The translations under genes were made by a program, and so were the position numbers. Source: Nannocystis punicea (GTDB taxonomy: Bacteria > Myxococcota_A > Polyangia > Nannocystales > Nannocystaceae). From it: 64,000 bases of DNA. Within the stretch, counting starts at the first letter, position 1; every line of letters begins with the position of its first letter. Positions 8,219 to 16,547 of this stretch are shown here, in pieces. The notes below the pieces were generated by a model that was not told the origin of the DNA, searched no databases, and worked only from the letters and a program-made list of their open reading frames with translations. Location of the stretch: positions 12,855,501 to 12,919,500 of the forward strand of contig NZ_CP114040.1 of NCBI RefSeq assembly GCF_026965555.1, in the 5' to 3' direction.

Positions 8219-9835
8219 ATGATCAAACAGGCGTGTTTGCTCGGGTTGATGCTTGCGGCGTGCGGGTCGGAGGGGTCCGGCGCGAGCGCGACGACGGGGT
8301 CGACGGGGGAACCGGGCACGGGGACGGACGCATCGACCGGTTCGACGACGGATGGACAGGGCGACTCGGCGAGTCCGACGGAGAGCACGTCGACCGGAGA
8401 AGGCGCGGGGACGGAGAGCACGGGCGGCTCGTCGAGCGGGAGCACCGCGAGCACGTCGACGGAGAGCACCGGCCTCGAGTCGACGGGGAGCACGTCGGAC
8501 GCGAGCACCGGCGCGACGACGGGCGGCGACGATCTGCCCGTGCTGTGCGGCGACGAGACGCTGTGCGACGAGGACGCGTGCTCGGGGCTGATGCTCAGCG
8601 ACCAGAAGTACGCGGCTGCGCTGCGCGTGGCCCTCGACGAGTGCGGGGACATCATCCTGGCGGGGCGGCATCGGGGCCCCGAGCCGAAGCTGGGCTTGCC
8701 CGAGGCGAACGGGCTGAACGATGCATACGTGGTGCGGATGGATCGCGCGGGAAAATTGAAGTGGTCGCGCTCTTTCGGCGCGGTCGACGAAAGCAACGCG
8801 GCGACGGAGGCGACGCTGTCGACGCTGCGACTCGGCCCGGACGGGAGCGTGTTCGTCGCGGGGACGACCTATCATGATTTCGTGATCGACGGGGTCGCAT
8901 GCGAGGTCGACCAGCCGACGCTCTTCATGCTCCAGCTCTCCGCCGACGGGGTCGCGCAGTGGTGCAAGACGCTCGAAACGCCCAACCAGGTGGTCGCTGC
9001 GTACGAGATGGTGCTCGTCGACGAGTCGGCGGTCGTCGTCGGTGCGTGCGGGGACGATCTCGGTCACCACGAGATGCTAGTCGCCAGGGTGCCGGCCGAC
9101 GGCGACGGCGAGATCGTCCATGCGTGCACCGGCAACGGTGACGAGGCGGCGCTGTTCGGGGCGACGGTCGACGCGGGGCGAGTGGTCGTGTCCGGCGATT
9201 TCCTTGGTTCCTTGAGCCTCGGGCAGACGCAGATGGTCGCGGCCGATCGGGACCTGTTCATCGCTCGCTTCGATCCGGTCGAGTGGGAGGCGAACGCGCC
9301 GCCGCCCTGGGACTTCGCCGAGCAGCTCGGAGGCCCCGGGCTGGACCGCGCGCGGGGGACCGCGCGCGGGCACGACGGGACGATCGCGCTCGTCGGCGCG
9401 GCGACGGGGTGGGCCGAGTGCGAGAACGCGGACGGGCTGCCGAAGGGCGGCTACGACGCGCTCTTCGTGACCTTCGAGCCCGACGGCGACGGCTACGCGC
9501 GGACTCGGACGCTCTGCTACGGCTCCGCGGCGGACAGCGTCGGCGAATACCCGGTACCGCTGCCCGGCTCGGGGTTCGCGTGGCAGGGGAGGGATCAAGG
9601 AGGCGCCCTGTTCGCTCCGCCGCACCAGATCGGACCGAAGGCGGGCCAGAGGTTCTTCGTGGCGACGTGGCTCGAGGACGTGGGGGTGACTGCGACGTAC
9701 GCGCCGCCGGGGAACGATTCGGTCTATCCCAAGGCCCTCGCGGTCGATCCGCTCGGAGCCGTGGCGTCCGGCGGGACGAGCGAATACCACATGTTCCTGT
9801 TACGACTCCGGCCCGATCTGACCGGCGGGCCGTAA
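8219..9835 (+). CDS. Ser/Thr-rich lipoprotein with beta-propeller (SBBP-like) repeats
   Basis: A 538-residue predicted lipoprotein. The signal peptide MIKQACLLGLMLAAC ends in a lipobox, followed by about 85 residues of Ser/Thr/Gly/Glu linker typical of this genome's surface lipoproteins. The remainder has repeated blades such as LRLGPDGSVFVAGTTYHDF and MVLVDESAVVVGACGDD, resembling SBBP beta-propeller repeats, so it is probably an extracellular binding or structural protein. A good RBS (GGGGGA) lies 6 bp before ATG 8219. It stands alone in its transcription unit; the next gene is convergent. No catalytic motif seen. Confidence 0.75.
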   Translation: MIKQACLLGLMLAACGSEGSGASATTGSTGEPGTGTDASTGSTTDGQGDSASPTESTSTGEGAGTESTGGSSSGSTASTSTESTGLESTGSTSDASTGATTGGDDLPVLCGDETLCDEDACSGLMLSDQKYAAALRVALDECGDIILAGRHRGPEPKLGLPEANGLNDAYVVRMDRAGKLKWSRSFGAVDESNAATEATLSTLRLGPDGSVFVAGTTYHDFVIDGVACEVDQPTLFMLQLSADGVAQWCKTLETPNQVVAAYEMVLVDESAVVVGACGDDLGHHEMLVARVPADGDGEIVHACTGNGDEAALFGATVDAGRVVVSGDFLGSLSLGQTQMVAADRDLFIARFDPVEWEANAPPPWDFAEQLGGPGLDRARGTARGHDGTIALVGAATGWAECENADGLPKGGYDALFVTFEPDGDGYARTRTLCYGSAADSVGEYPVPLPGSGFAWQGRDQGGALFAPPHQIGPKAGQRFFVATWLEDVGVTATYAPPGNDSVYPKALAVDPLGAVASGGTSEYHMFLLRLRPDLTGGP

Positions 9836-9875
9836 GGCAAGCAAGGACATCTCCGACGCGCGGGATGACCCTCAG

Positions 9876-9897
9876 GATATGTCTTTAAAGACATATC
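9876..9897. repeat. 22-bp perfect palindrome containing a 14-bp unit, between convergent genes
   Basis: The palindrome gatatgtctttaaagacat (first 19 bases) closes perfectly at 9897 and contains the consensus unit at 9880-9893. It lies in the 75-bp gap between a plus-strand stop (9835) and a minus-strand stop (9911), and could act as a bidirectional terminator. It is unusually AT-rich for the region. A partial further copy, aatagacatcct, follows at about 9899. Confidence 0.75.
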
Positions 9898-9910
9898 ATA
9901 ATAGACATCC

Positions 9911-10750
9911 TCAATCGACGTGGAACACGACCTGGGTGCCGGCGGCGGCGCCGGTGGCGAGGTCGAGGCCGAGGCGGGGGAAGAGCTGCGGGCAGAGGGC
10001 GTCGATCTGGCGCGACCAGCAGCCGCAGGCGGCGCCGGAGGCCTGGCTGCAGAAGCGCAGGTCGAGGCCGTCGTAGAGGCTGCGCCAGTCGGCGACGATG
10101 GTGCTCGAGTCGGGGTCGAAGCCGTCGAGGGCGACGTCGAACTGGTTGGGGCGCTGGCAGTTGCCGATGCAACCGTCGGCGCCGAGGTCGATGCCGACGC
10201 CGGTGAACACGGGGTCGGCGGCGGAGAAGGGCTCCTGCTTGGCCCAGGCGGTGAAGAAGAGGTGGGCGCCGGTGATGGCGGAGCGCAGGGTGGGTTCGTC
10301 GAGGGGTGGAGGCAAGCTGGCGGGGTCGGCGAGGTCGAGCTCGGGAGGGACGCCGACGCGGAAGCGGAGACCGACGTAGTCGGCGTGTTTGCTGCGGTCG
10401 GCCTCGGAGAGGACGCCGCGGACGGTCTTGTTGAGGGCAGGGGTGCCGCGGCGGCACTCGCCGCTGGCGTCCTCGAAGTCGAGGAGGGCGACGCCGCGGG
10501 CCTGGAACTGGCCGTCGTCGAGCAGCTCGAGGGGGTGCTCCTCGCCGTCGGCGGTGACGAGGCGGACCGCGTGGATGAACAGGCGGAAGTCCTGCGGTTC
10601 GACGTTGGCGGTCGCCTCCGGGTAGACCTCGTTGCAGCTGAAATAGGAGCTGCCGACGGTGGGGCGGAAGAACAGCTCGATGGTGCCGTCGTCGGTGTCG
10701 CGGCCGGTACAGGCCGCGAGGAGGGCGAGGGACAGGAGGCAGACGCGCAT
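9911..10750 (-). CDS. MbnP-like (metallo-mystery pair) lipoprotein
   Basis: A 279-residue predicted lipoprotein (MRVCLLSLALLAAC lipobox). It resembles the MbnP / four-Cys metallo-mystery pair family: an immunoglobulin-like core with DFRLFIHAVRLV, a GLRFRVGVP segment, the aromatic GAHLFFTAWAK stretch and several cysteines, including GCIGNC and FCSQASGAACGC. MbnP proteins are periplasmic copper-associated proteins usually encoded beside the dihaem protein MbnH. No mbnH is adjacent; the only nearby haem-motif protein is the lipoprotein 6.7 kb away. ATG start at 10750. The Cys arrangement is richer than the classical four-Cys motif. Confidence 0.6.
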   Translation of the reverse strand: MRVCLLSLALLAACTGRDTDDGTIELFFRPTVGSSYFSCNEVYPEATANVEPQDFRLFIHAVRLVTADGEEHPLELLDDGQFQARGVALLDFEDASGECRRGTPALNKTVRGVLSEADRSKHADYVGLRFRVGVPPELDLADPASLPPPLDEPTLRSAITGAHLFFTAWAKQEPFSAADPVFTGVGIDLGADGCIGNCQRPNQFDVALDGFDPDSSTIVADWRSLYDGLDLRFCSQASGAACGCWSRQIDALCPQLFPRLGLDLATGAAAGTQVVFHVD

Positions 10751-10857
10751 CGCGTCAGTCTAGCCGGGGCGGCCGAAGACGGAGCGGGTGGCGGAGGCCG
10801 ACGTCCGTCGGCGGACCGATGGTTTCCGCCGTTCCGGCCGCAGAGCGGCCGTGTGGC

Positions 10858-11328
10858 TCAGGCACAGGGGGCGCCGCCGATGGCGGCCTCGCACAGCGAC
10901 TCGTCGCCGGCCGCCTGCTCGCAGTGGTAGAGCCGGCACTCCAGCGAATTGCCGGACATCGCCGGCATGCCGACGGTCGGCAGCATGTCAGCAGCGGCTT
11001 TGCAGTTGATCTCCGACATCGGGTGCTCCTCGCCCCAGGTGCCGTGATACTGGTCGTGGCAATTGACGAGCATGCACTCACAATAGTCGGCGGCCGGCGA
11101 GCTCCCCTCGGTGGTGGCGCCGGTCGAGGTCGGCTCGTGCTCGGTGGTGTGCTCGTGGTCGGTGTCGTGGTCGGTGGTTTGCTCGTGTCCGGTGGCGGTC
11201 GAGTCGGTGCCGGTCGAGGTGTCGTGCGCGTGGCCGGTCGAGGTGTCGTGCGAATCGTGGTCAGTGCCGGAATGGGTGGTGCCGCAGGCGGCCAAACCGA
11301 GGAGGAGGGGCGCGAAGATCGTCTTCAT
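10858..11328 (-). CDS. Small His-rich lipoprotein with Cys-rich C-terminal domain
   Basis: A 156-residue lipoprotein starting at ATG 11328 (MKTIFAPLLLGLAACG). After the lipobox come about 45 residues dominated by His, Asp, Thr and Ser (repeats such as HDTSTGHAHDTSTG and DHDTDHEHTTEHE), which could bind divalent metals. The C-terminal part has at least six cysteines (YCECMLVNC, INCKAA, LECRLYHCEQA, LCEAA, PCA), suggesting a disulfide-stabilised fold. No known family recognised. It is 107 bp from the MbnP-like gene on the same strand and upstream of it, so a shared role in metal handling is possible. Confidence 0.7.
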   Translation of the reverse strand: MKTIFAPLLLGLAACGTTHSGTDHDSHDTSTGHAHDTSTGTDSTATGHEQTTDHDTDHEHTTEHEPTSTGATTEGSSPAADYCECMLVNCHDQYHGTWGEEHPMSEINCKAAADMLPTVGMPAMSGNSLECRLYHCEQAAGDESLCEAAIGGAPCA

Positions 11329-11689
11329 GGCAAGAGCGCGTGGTCGCGGTACGCAGGCCCAGGGCGAGCGGACCGGCGGGTCACTGTAGCCGAGAGGGCG
11401 CGAGGGCCAGCCTGCGGCCGGGTGTCGCAGGTGCGCCGTGGGGCTCGCAGGCGACGGGTGAGGCCACGAGCGCGGGCGAATTCGTGACGCACGCCGCGAG
11501 GGCCGTAAGGTGCGCCCCCATGCATCGTCGCGCCTTCGCCTCGGCCCGTCTCTCGGTCCGCCAGCGCGAGCGAGGTCGGCGGCAGGGTGCCGGGCGCGAC
11601 CGCGGCGACGGGCGACGACGACGGCGACGAAGAGAGGGACCGACGACGATGCTCGACGCGATCGGGCTGCCGGAGCTGCGGCGCTCGAC

Positions 11690-11899
11690 GTCGGGTGCAT
11701 CTTCACCGCCTGCTCGGGCCTCGGCGGCGCCAGCATCCGCGATTACGACACCGACCCCCGCGACGACGACACCGGGTGGTCGAGGATCCACGCCGGCCAC
11801 GATCAGCCCCGCGACGGGAGCAGGTTCAGGGCTCTCCTTCGATTAGAGAAGTTGTTCTTGCGCTTCCACGTCGGCGGCGAGGTGAGTGTCGACGAATGA
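11690..11899 (+). pseudogene. Relic of a metallophosphatase C-terminus
   Basis: The frame ending at TGA 11899 encodes SGLGGASIRDYD and, 45 residues on, LFLRFHVGGE. These match SGLGGRSIRDWD and LFLRFYVDGD in the same order near the C-terminus of the intact metallophosphatase gene that follows (12312-13673). The first block matches at 29 of 36 nucleotides by eye. No phosphatase catalytic motif remains upstream, and the intervening residues do not align. I read it as a degenerate fragment of a paralogous gene. The preceding stretch 11329-11689 holds only arginine-rich frames and no convincing gene. Confidence 0.55.
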
Positions 11900-12311
11900 C
11901 CGAGGTCCGCACCAATGATGGGTGCGCGCAATTTGGCGCGTGCGCACGATGAGCGATCGCGGTCAACGTTAATCATGTCACGATCGTGTCATCGCGGGCG
12001 CGGCCTTCAGACATTCGCGTTGTCACCGCCGATCGGTCTCGACTCATCCGAGCTGTCTGTGTGAGTGGGTGAGAGTGCCGCTCCGGACGCGACGGCGGCG
12101 CGTCCGTGAGCCGTTCTAGGCGCGGGGTGCCACAATTTGTGCAGAAATTGCTGCGATGTTGAACCCTGCGCACCGGTGCAGGAAGCGGTCAGATCTGGGG
12201 CGGAGCAGCGTTCTGCGGCCGAGACTGCTGGCTCCAGGGGGCCGAATGGCGGTATCGGCGCCGATTTGAATGTGTACACCGCATCGATGAACTGGAGTAG
12301 CTTGCTTTCTT

Positions 12312-13673
12312 ATGCACTCCCGTCATTTCCTCCTGGGCCTCCCTGCGTGTCTGGGCATCGCCTGTTCGAGCGGCGCGGGGACCGAACAATCCGGATTCAG
12401 CACCGTGACCTTCAGTACCGGCGGCTATACGTCGTCGGCGACGATGGGACTCACCGAGGCCGACACGGGCAGCAGCGGGTCGAGCAGCGGGGGGACCCAT
12501 GTAGGCACCGACGGCGGGACCGCCGCGGAGCCGGCGCCGACCACGGGCGGCAGCTCGACGACGACCGGCAACCTGAGCGGGGCGTTCGAGACGCTGGACA
12601 TGAGCACGAGCGGCGTGCCGACGACCACGAACGACGGGCCAGCGACGACCGACTCCGGGCCCGACGCGACCACCGGCACGAGCAGCACGAGCGGCACGAG
12701 CGGCACGAGCGGCACGACGGGGGACGGCACGACGGGCGGACAGGGCAATCCGCCGCCCGCCAACGCGACCGACGAGAACCTGCTGGTGGCGCTGTTCGGC
12801 GACCAGGGCACCGGCAACAACACCAAGGCTGTATACGACCTGGTGCTGGCGGAGAAGGCCGACTTCGTCATCATCCTCGGCGACTTCGACTACGGCGACG
12901 ACCCCGACGGGTGGGCGAGCGAGATGGAGAGCGTGCTCGGCGACAGCTTCCCGGTGTTCGCGGTGATCGGCAACCACGACGCCGACGCGTGGTCGGGCTA
13001 CCAGGACAAGCTGAAGACCCGCCTGGCGAAGATCCCCGGCGCGAGCTGCGAGGGCGACCTCGGCGTGAAGTCGAACTGCACCTATCGCGGGCTCCACTTC
13101 GTGCTCTCGGGCCTCGGCACCAAGGGCTCCGACAGCGACCACGAGAAGCACCTCGCCCAGGTGCTGGCCGCCGACGACCACCTGTGGAGCCTCTGTACGT
13201 TCCACAAGAACCAGCGCGACCTGCAGGCCGGCGACAAGCCCGATGACCTGACGTGGGAGGCGCTGCAGTCGTGCCAGGACGACGGGTCGATCATCGCCAT
13301 GGGCCACGAGCACTCGTACGCGCGCACGCGCACGCTCACCGACGTGGGTAACAAGGGTGCATCCCATGGTGCCACTGGGATGGCCGAGTTGTTGGAGGTG
13401 GGCCCGGGCCGCACGTTCTCGGTGGTGTCGGGCCTCGGGGGCAGGAGCATCCGCGACTGGGACTCCGGCCTCCACGACGGCCAGAGCTGGTGGGCTTCGG
13501 TCTACACCGACAACTACTGGCTCAAGAACGGGGTGGAGGAGAACAACTTCGAGGCCGAACACGGGGTCCTGTTCCTCCGCTTCTACGTCGACGGCGACCC
13601 CAACGCGGCCCACGGCTACTTCAAAAACGTGAAGGGCGACATCGTCGACGAATTCGACATCATTCACAAATAG
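12312..13673 (+). CDS. Secreted metallophosphoesterase lipoprotein (calcineurin-like)
   Basis: A 453-residue lipoprotein: signal MHSRHFLLGLPACLGIAC, a long Ser/Thr/Gly linker to about residue 150, then a calcineurin-like phosphoesterase domain. Metal-binding motifs are in order: FGDQGTGN, ILGDFDYGDD, IGNHDAD and the later MGHEHSYARTR. It probably hydrolyses phosphomono- or diesters at the cell surface, like purple-acid-phosphatase relatives. The C-terminus (SGLGGRSIRDWD, then LFLRFYVDGD) is what the upstream relic preserves. Starts at ATG 12312 after a roughly 400-bp non-coding stretch (11900-12311) in which I see only short palindromes such as cacgatcgtg. Confidence 0.85.
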   Translation: MHSRHFLLGLPACLGIACSSGAGTEQSGFSTVTFSTGGYTSSATMGLTEADTGSSGSSSGGTHVGTDGGTAAEPAPTTGGSSTTTGNLSGAFETLDMSTSGVPTTTNDGPATTDSGPDATTGTSSTSGTSGTSGTTGDGTTGGQGNPPPANATDENLLVALFGDQGTGNNTKAVYDLVLAEKADFVIILGDFDYGDDPDGWASEMESVLGDSFPVFAVIGNHDADAWSGYQDKLKTRLAKIPGASCEGDLGVKSNCTYRGLHFVLSGLGTKGSDSDHEKHLAQVLAADDHLWSLCTFHKNQRDLQAGDKPDDLTWEALQSCQDDGSIIAMGHEHSYARTRTLTDVGNKGASHGATGMAELLEVGPGRTFSVVSGLGGRSIRDWDSGLHDGQSWWASVYTDNYWLKNGVEENNFEAEHGVLFLRFYVDGDPNAAHGYFKNVKGDIVDEFDIIHK

Positions 13674-13696
13674 CGGCCCGCAATCGCGACAGGCGA

Positions 13697-14653
13697 TCAG
13701 CGCCAGGCGCTGACGAAGGCGTTGTCGCGGGCGAAGTCGTTGGCGACGGTGGTCGAGCGCCGGGCCGAGAGCGAGGCGAACGGGTTGGGGCACGGCGGCA
13801 GCAGCGGCTCGGCGCCGATCGCCCGCAACACCCGCGCCTCGCCGGCGGCCTCCCACCCGCGGTAGCTGGTGATCGCAAACGGGACGCCGGAGCCGCGCAG
13901 GTCGTGCATGGTCGGCTTCCACGAGGGATAGAGGAGGAGGCCGCAGTCGTAGCCGATGACGAGGTCGGGGCGCCCGAGCTCGGACCACTGGGCGCGCCGG
14001 TACAGCCCCGGCACCACGCGCACCGCCGGCCCGAGGTCGTCGGCCGCGAGCTCGGGGCCGATGAGCGTGAAGGCGAAGCGCCGCCCGGGAAACAGCCGCT
14101 CCAGCTCGAGCCACAGGCCCGGCGAGACGTCGCGCTCGCGCTGGGCCGCGGCGATCACGTGGATCGCGGTCGGTCGCGAGGTGTCCTTCAGGACATGGTC
14201 GGAGAGCAAGGTGAGGAGGTGGGCCAGAGTCAGCGGCCGCGTGGCGAGGTCGCTCAGGCACCTGCGCTCTGCCGGCGAGAGGTCGGGGCCGAGCCAGTCG
14301 TCCCACCCGGCAGGGACGGCCGGGCTGCGCCGCGCGCGGGCGAGGAGCGCGGCCTCGAGGCGCTCGCGCGGGCGCTCGCGGAGGTGGGCGAGGTCGTCGG
14401 CGATCGCTCGCAGGGCGGGGCAGACCGGGGCGTGCCAGCGGAGGTCGAGGCGGCGGTGGTCGTCGCCGCAGTAAGCGACGCCGTCGCAGCCGAGGCAGAC
14501 GCGGGCGGGGCTGATGCCACACACGAGGCAGGTCGCGGTGGGCGAGGCCGGGGCGAGGCCCGCTGGTTCGGCGGTCGCGGGCGGGCGAGGCTCGAGCCGC
14601 GCCATCTTCTCGAGCTCGGCGCACTGGCTGGGGTAGTCGAGCAGCCGCGGCAT
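13697..14653 (-). CDS. MYND zinc-finger / Mss51-C-terminal-like protein
   Basis: About 318 residues from ATG 14653; an in-frame upstream start would add 37 Arg-rich residues and is unlikely. Residues about 38-74 form a MYND-type zinc finger, CLVCGISPARVCLGC followed by YC, DH and HAPVC ligands. The rest resembles the C-terminal domain of Mss51/ZMYND17, with LVIGYDCGLLLYPSWKPT and PFAITSYRGWEA typical of that region. MYND-Mss51 proteins are mainly eukaryotic, so the domain pair is notable in a bacterium; function here is unknown, probably protein-protein interaction. A 14-bp palindromic unit lies inside at 14182-14195. Convergent with the metallophosphatase. Confidence 0.75.
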   Translation of the reverse strand: MPRLLDYPSQCAELEKMARLEPRPPATAEPAGLAPASPTATCLVCGISPARVCLGCDGVAYCGDDHRRLDLRWHAPVCPALRAIADDLAHLRERPRERLEAALLARARRSPAVPAGWDDWLGPDLSPAERRCLSDLATRPLTLAHLLTLLSDHVLKDTSRPTAIHVIAAAQRERDVSPGLWLELERLFPGRRFAFTLIGPELAADDLGPAVRVVPGLYRRAQWSELGRPDLVIGYDCGLLLYPSWKPTMHDLRGSGVPFAITSYRGWEAAGEARVLRAIGAEPLLPPCPNPFASLSARRSTTVANDFARDNAFVSAWR

Positions 14654-14769
14654 CGCGGGCCAGTGTAGGGCGGCGAGCGACGGCGCGGTCAGCGAAGGCG
14701 AGACCGACGAGTGGACGCGGCGAGCGCAGCGCACGCGGGCAGGGAACGCGCTAAGATCTCGCAAGCCCC

Positions 14770-16473
14770 GTGCAGTCGTCGCTCGAGCCGCGCGCGCCCC
14801 GGTCCCGCCTCGCCGGGGCAGACGCGAGCGAGCGCGGCGCAGTGTTCACGCGGCCCGAGGTGGTCGAGGCGCTGCTCGACCTCGCGGGTTACACGGCCGA
14901 TCGACCGCTGCAGCGCTGGTCGGTGCTCGAGCCGTCGTTCGGCGCGGGTGATTTTTTGCTGGCGATCGTCGAGCGGTTGCTGGCCGCATGTGAGGCCGCG
15001 GGGCTCGGGCCCGCGGACGCGCGAGGCCTCGGCGCGGCGATCCGCGGGGTCGAGGTGCACTGCGAGTCGTTCGCGCGGACGCGCGAGCGCGTGCAGGCCC
15101 GGCTGCGTGAGTGGGGCGCGAGCAGCGGCGACGCGGCCTGGCTGTGCGAGGCGTGGCTGATCGAGGGCGACTTCCTGCTCGCGCCGCTGGCGGGCCCGTT
15201 CGACGTGGTGGTCGGTAACCCGCCGTACGTGCGGCAAGAGCGGATCCCCGAGCCCCTGCTCGCAGAATATCGCCGGCGCTATCGTACCATCTACGACCGC
15301 GCCGACCTCTACGTGCCGTTCTTCGAGCGCGGCTTGCAGCTGCTCGGCGACGACGGTCGGCTGGCGTTCATCTGCGCCAACCGCTGGCTGAAGAACCGCT
15401 ACGGGGGGCCGCTGCGCGGGCTCGTGGCCCGCGACTATCACCTGTCGCACTACATCGACATGGAGGGCACGGACGCGTTCCAGTCGGAGGTGTTCGCGTA
15501 TCCGGCGATCACAGTGATCCGCCGCGGCGCGGGCGAACTGACGCGGATCGCCCGGCGGCCGCAGATCGCCGGCGAGCTGCCTGCGGTGGTGCAGGCGATG
15601 ACGCGGGCGGGGCCGGTCGGCGATCCGCGCGTCGAGGAGGTGGCGCAGGCGGTCTGCGGCGAGGACCCGTGGCTGCTCGAGGGCTGCGAGCAGCTCCGCG
15701 TGCTCCGCCGCCTCGAGGGCGAGTTCGCGACGCTCGAGGAGGCCGGGTGCCGGGTGGGGATCGGGGTGGCGACCGGGGCCGATCGAGTGTTCATCGCCGA
15801 CTTCGCGGGGCTGCCGGTGGAGCCGGCGCGCAAGCTGCCGCTGGTGATGGCGGCCGATCTGCGCGACGGGACGATCGCGTGGCGAGGGCGGGGGATCGTC
15901 AATCCGTTCGAGGTCGACGGGGCGCTGGCGGAGGCCCGGAGCTATCCGAAGTTCGCGGCGTACTTGCGCGAGCACCAGGGGGCGCTGCAGCGGCGCTACG
16001 TGGCGCGCCGCAACCCCGAGGGGTGGTACCGCACCATCGACCGCATCGACCCGGCGCTGACGCGCACGCCCAAGCTGCTGATCCCCGACATCAAGGGCGA
16101 GGCGACCGTGGCCTACGACGAGGGTCTCTATTATCCGCACCACAACCTCTACCACGTGACGTCGACGACGTGGGACCTGCGGGCGCTGGCGACGATCCTC
16201 CGCTCGTCGCTGGCGGTGCTGTTCGTGGCCAGCTACGGGGTCAAGATGGCCGGCGGTTTCTTGCGGTTCCAGGCGCAGTACCTGCGGCGGATCCGCGTGC
16301 CGCGCTGGGCCGACGTACCTGCGCAGGCGCGGGCGGCCTTGATCGCGGCCGCGCCCGACGACCCTGCCGCCATCGATCGCGCGACGTTCGCGGCCTACGG
16401 CCTGCGGCGCGCCGAGGCCGAGACGATCCGCAAGGCGGCGGCTGCCGCTCGCGTCGCTCGCAAAAATTCTTGA
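14770..16473 (+). CDS. Orphan N6-adenine DNA methyltransferase (Eco57I/TaqI-like)
   Basis: A 567-residue gamma-class adenine methylase. It opens with GAVFTRPEVVEALLDLAGY, then the SAM motif VLEPSFGAGDFLLAIVE, and the catalytic NPPY at VVVGNPPYVRQE near residue 155. The second half is a TaqI-type target-recognition domain ending in AVLFVASYGVKMAGG and FLRFQAQYLRRIRVP. It starts at GTG 14770. No restriction endonuclease is adjacent; the only nuclease in the window is the Mrr-type gene 19 kb away. It may be an orphan epigenetic methylase or a bifunctional relic, although no nuclease motif is apparent. Confidence 0.85.
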   Translation: MQSSLEPRAPRSRLAGADASERGAVFTRPEVVEALLDLAGYTADRPLQRWSVLEPSFGAGDFLLAIVERLLAACEAAGLGPADARGLGAAIRGVEVHCESFARTRERVQARLREWGASSGDAAWLCEAWLIEGDFLLAPLAGPFDVVVGNPPYVRQERIPEPLLAEYRRRYRTIYDRADLYVPFFERGLQLLGDDGRLAFICANRWLKNRYGGPLRGLVARDYHLSHYIDMEGTDAFQSEVFAYPAITVIRRGAGELTRIARRPQIAGELPAVVQAMTRAGPVGDPRVEEVAQAVCGEDPWLLEGCEQLRVLRRLEGEFATLEEAGCRVGIGVATGADRVFIADFAGLPVEPARKLPLVMAADLRDGTIAWRGRGIVNPFEVDGALAEARSYPKFAAYLREHQGALQRRYVARRNPEGWYRTIDRIDPALTRTPKLLIPDIKGEATVAYDEGLYYPHHNLYHVTSTTWDLRALATILRSSLAVLFVASYGVKMAGGFLRFQAQYLRRIRVPRWADVPAQARAALIAAAPDDPAAIDRATFAAYGLRRAEAETIRKAAAAARVARKNS

Positions 16474-16483
16474 AACATCTACA

Positions 16484-16529
16484 TGTCCCAAGGGACATGT
16501 GCACTCTTCCACGCATGTCCGTGAAGACA
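16484..16529. repeat. Two 14-bp palindromic units between convergent genes
   Basis: Perfect consensus units at 16484-16497 (within a 20-bp palindrome, stem acatgtccc, 16481-16500) and 16516-16529. They fill most of the 74-bp gap between the stops of the methylase (+) and the S53 peptidase (-), and may serve as a bidirectional transcription terminator. Confidence 0.75.
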
Positions 16530-16547
16530 TCATGAGAGAGGCGGCGA

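Noticed and set aside
11340..11689. Open frames upstream of the metallophosphatase relic
   Set aside because: Arg-rich composition and overlapping frames on both strands with no RBS or domain; treated as non-coding.
14770..16473. Complete restriction-modification system
   Set aside because: No endonuclease is adjacent and no nuclease motif is evident within the methylase; the Mrr-type gene is 19 kb away and such nucleases usually act alone.
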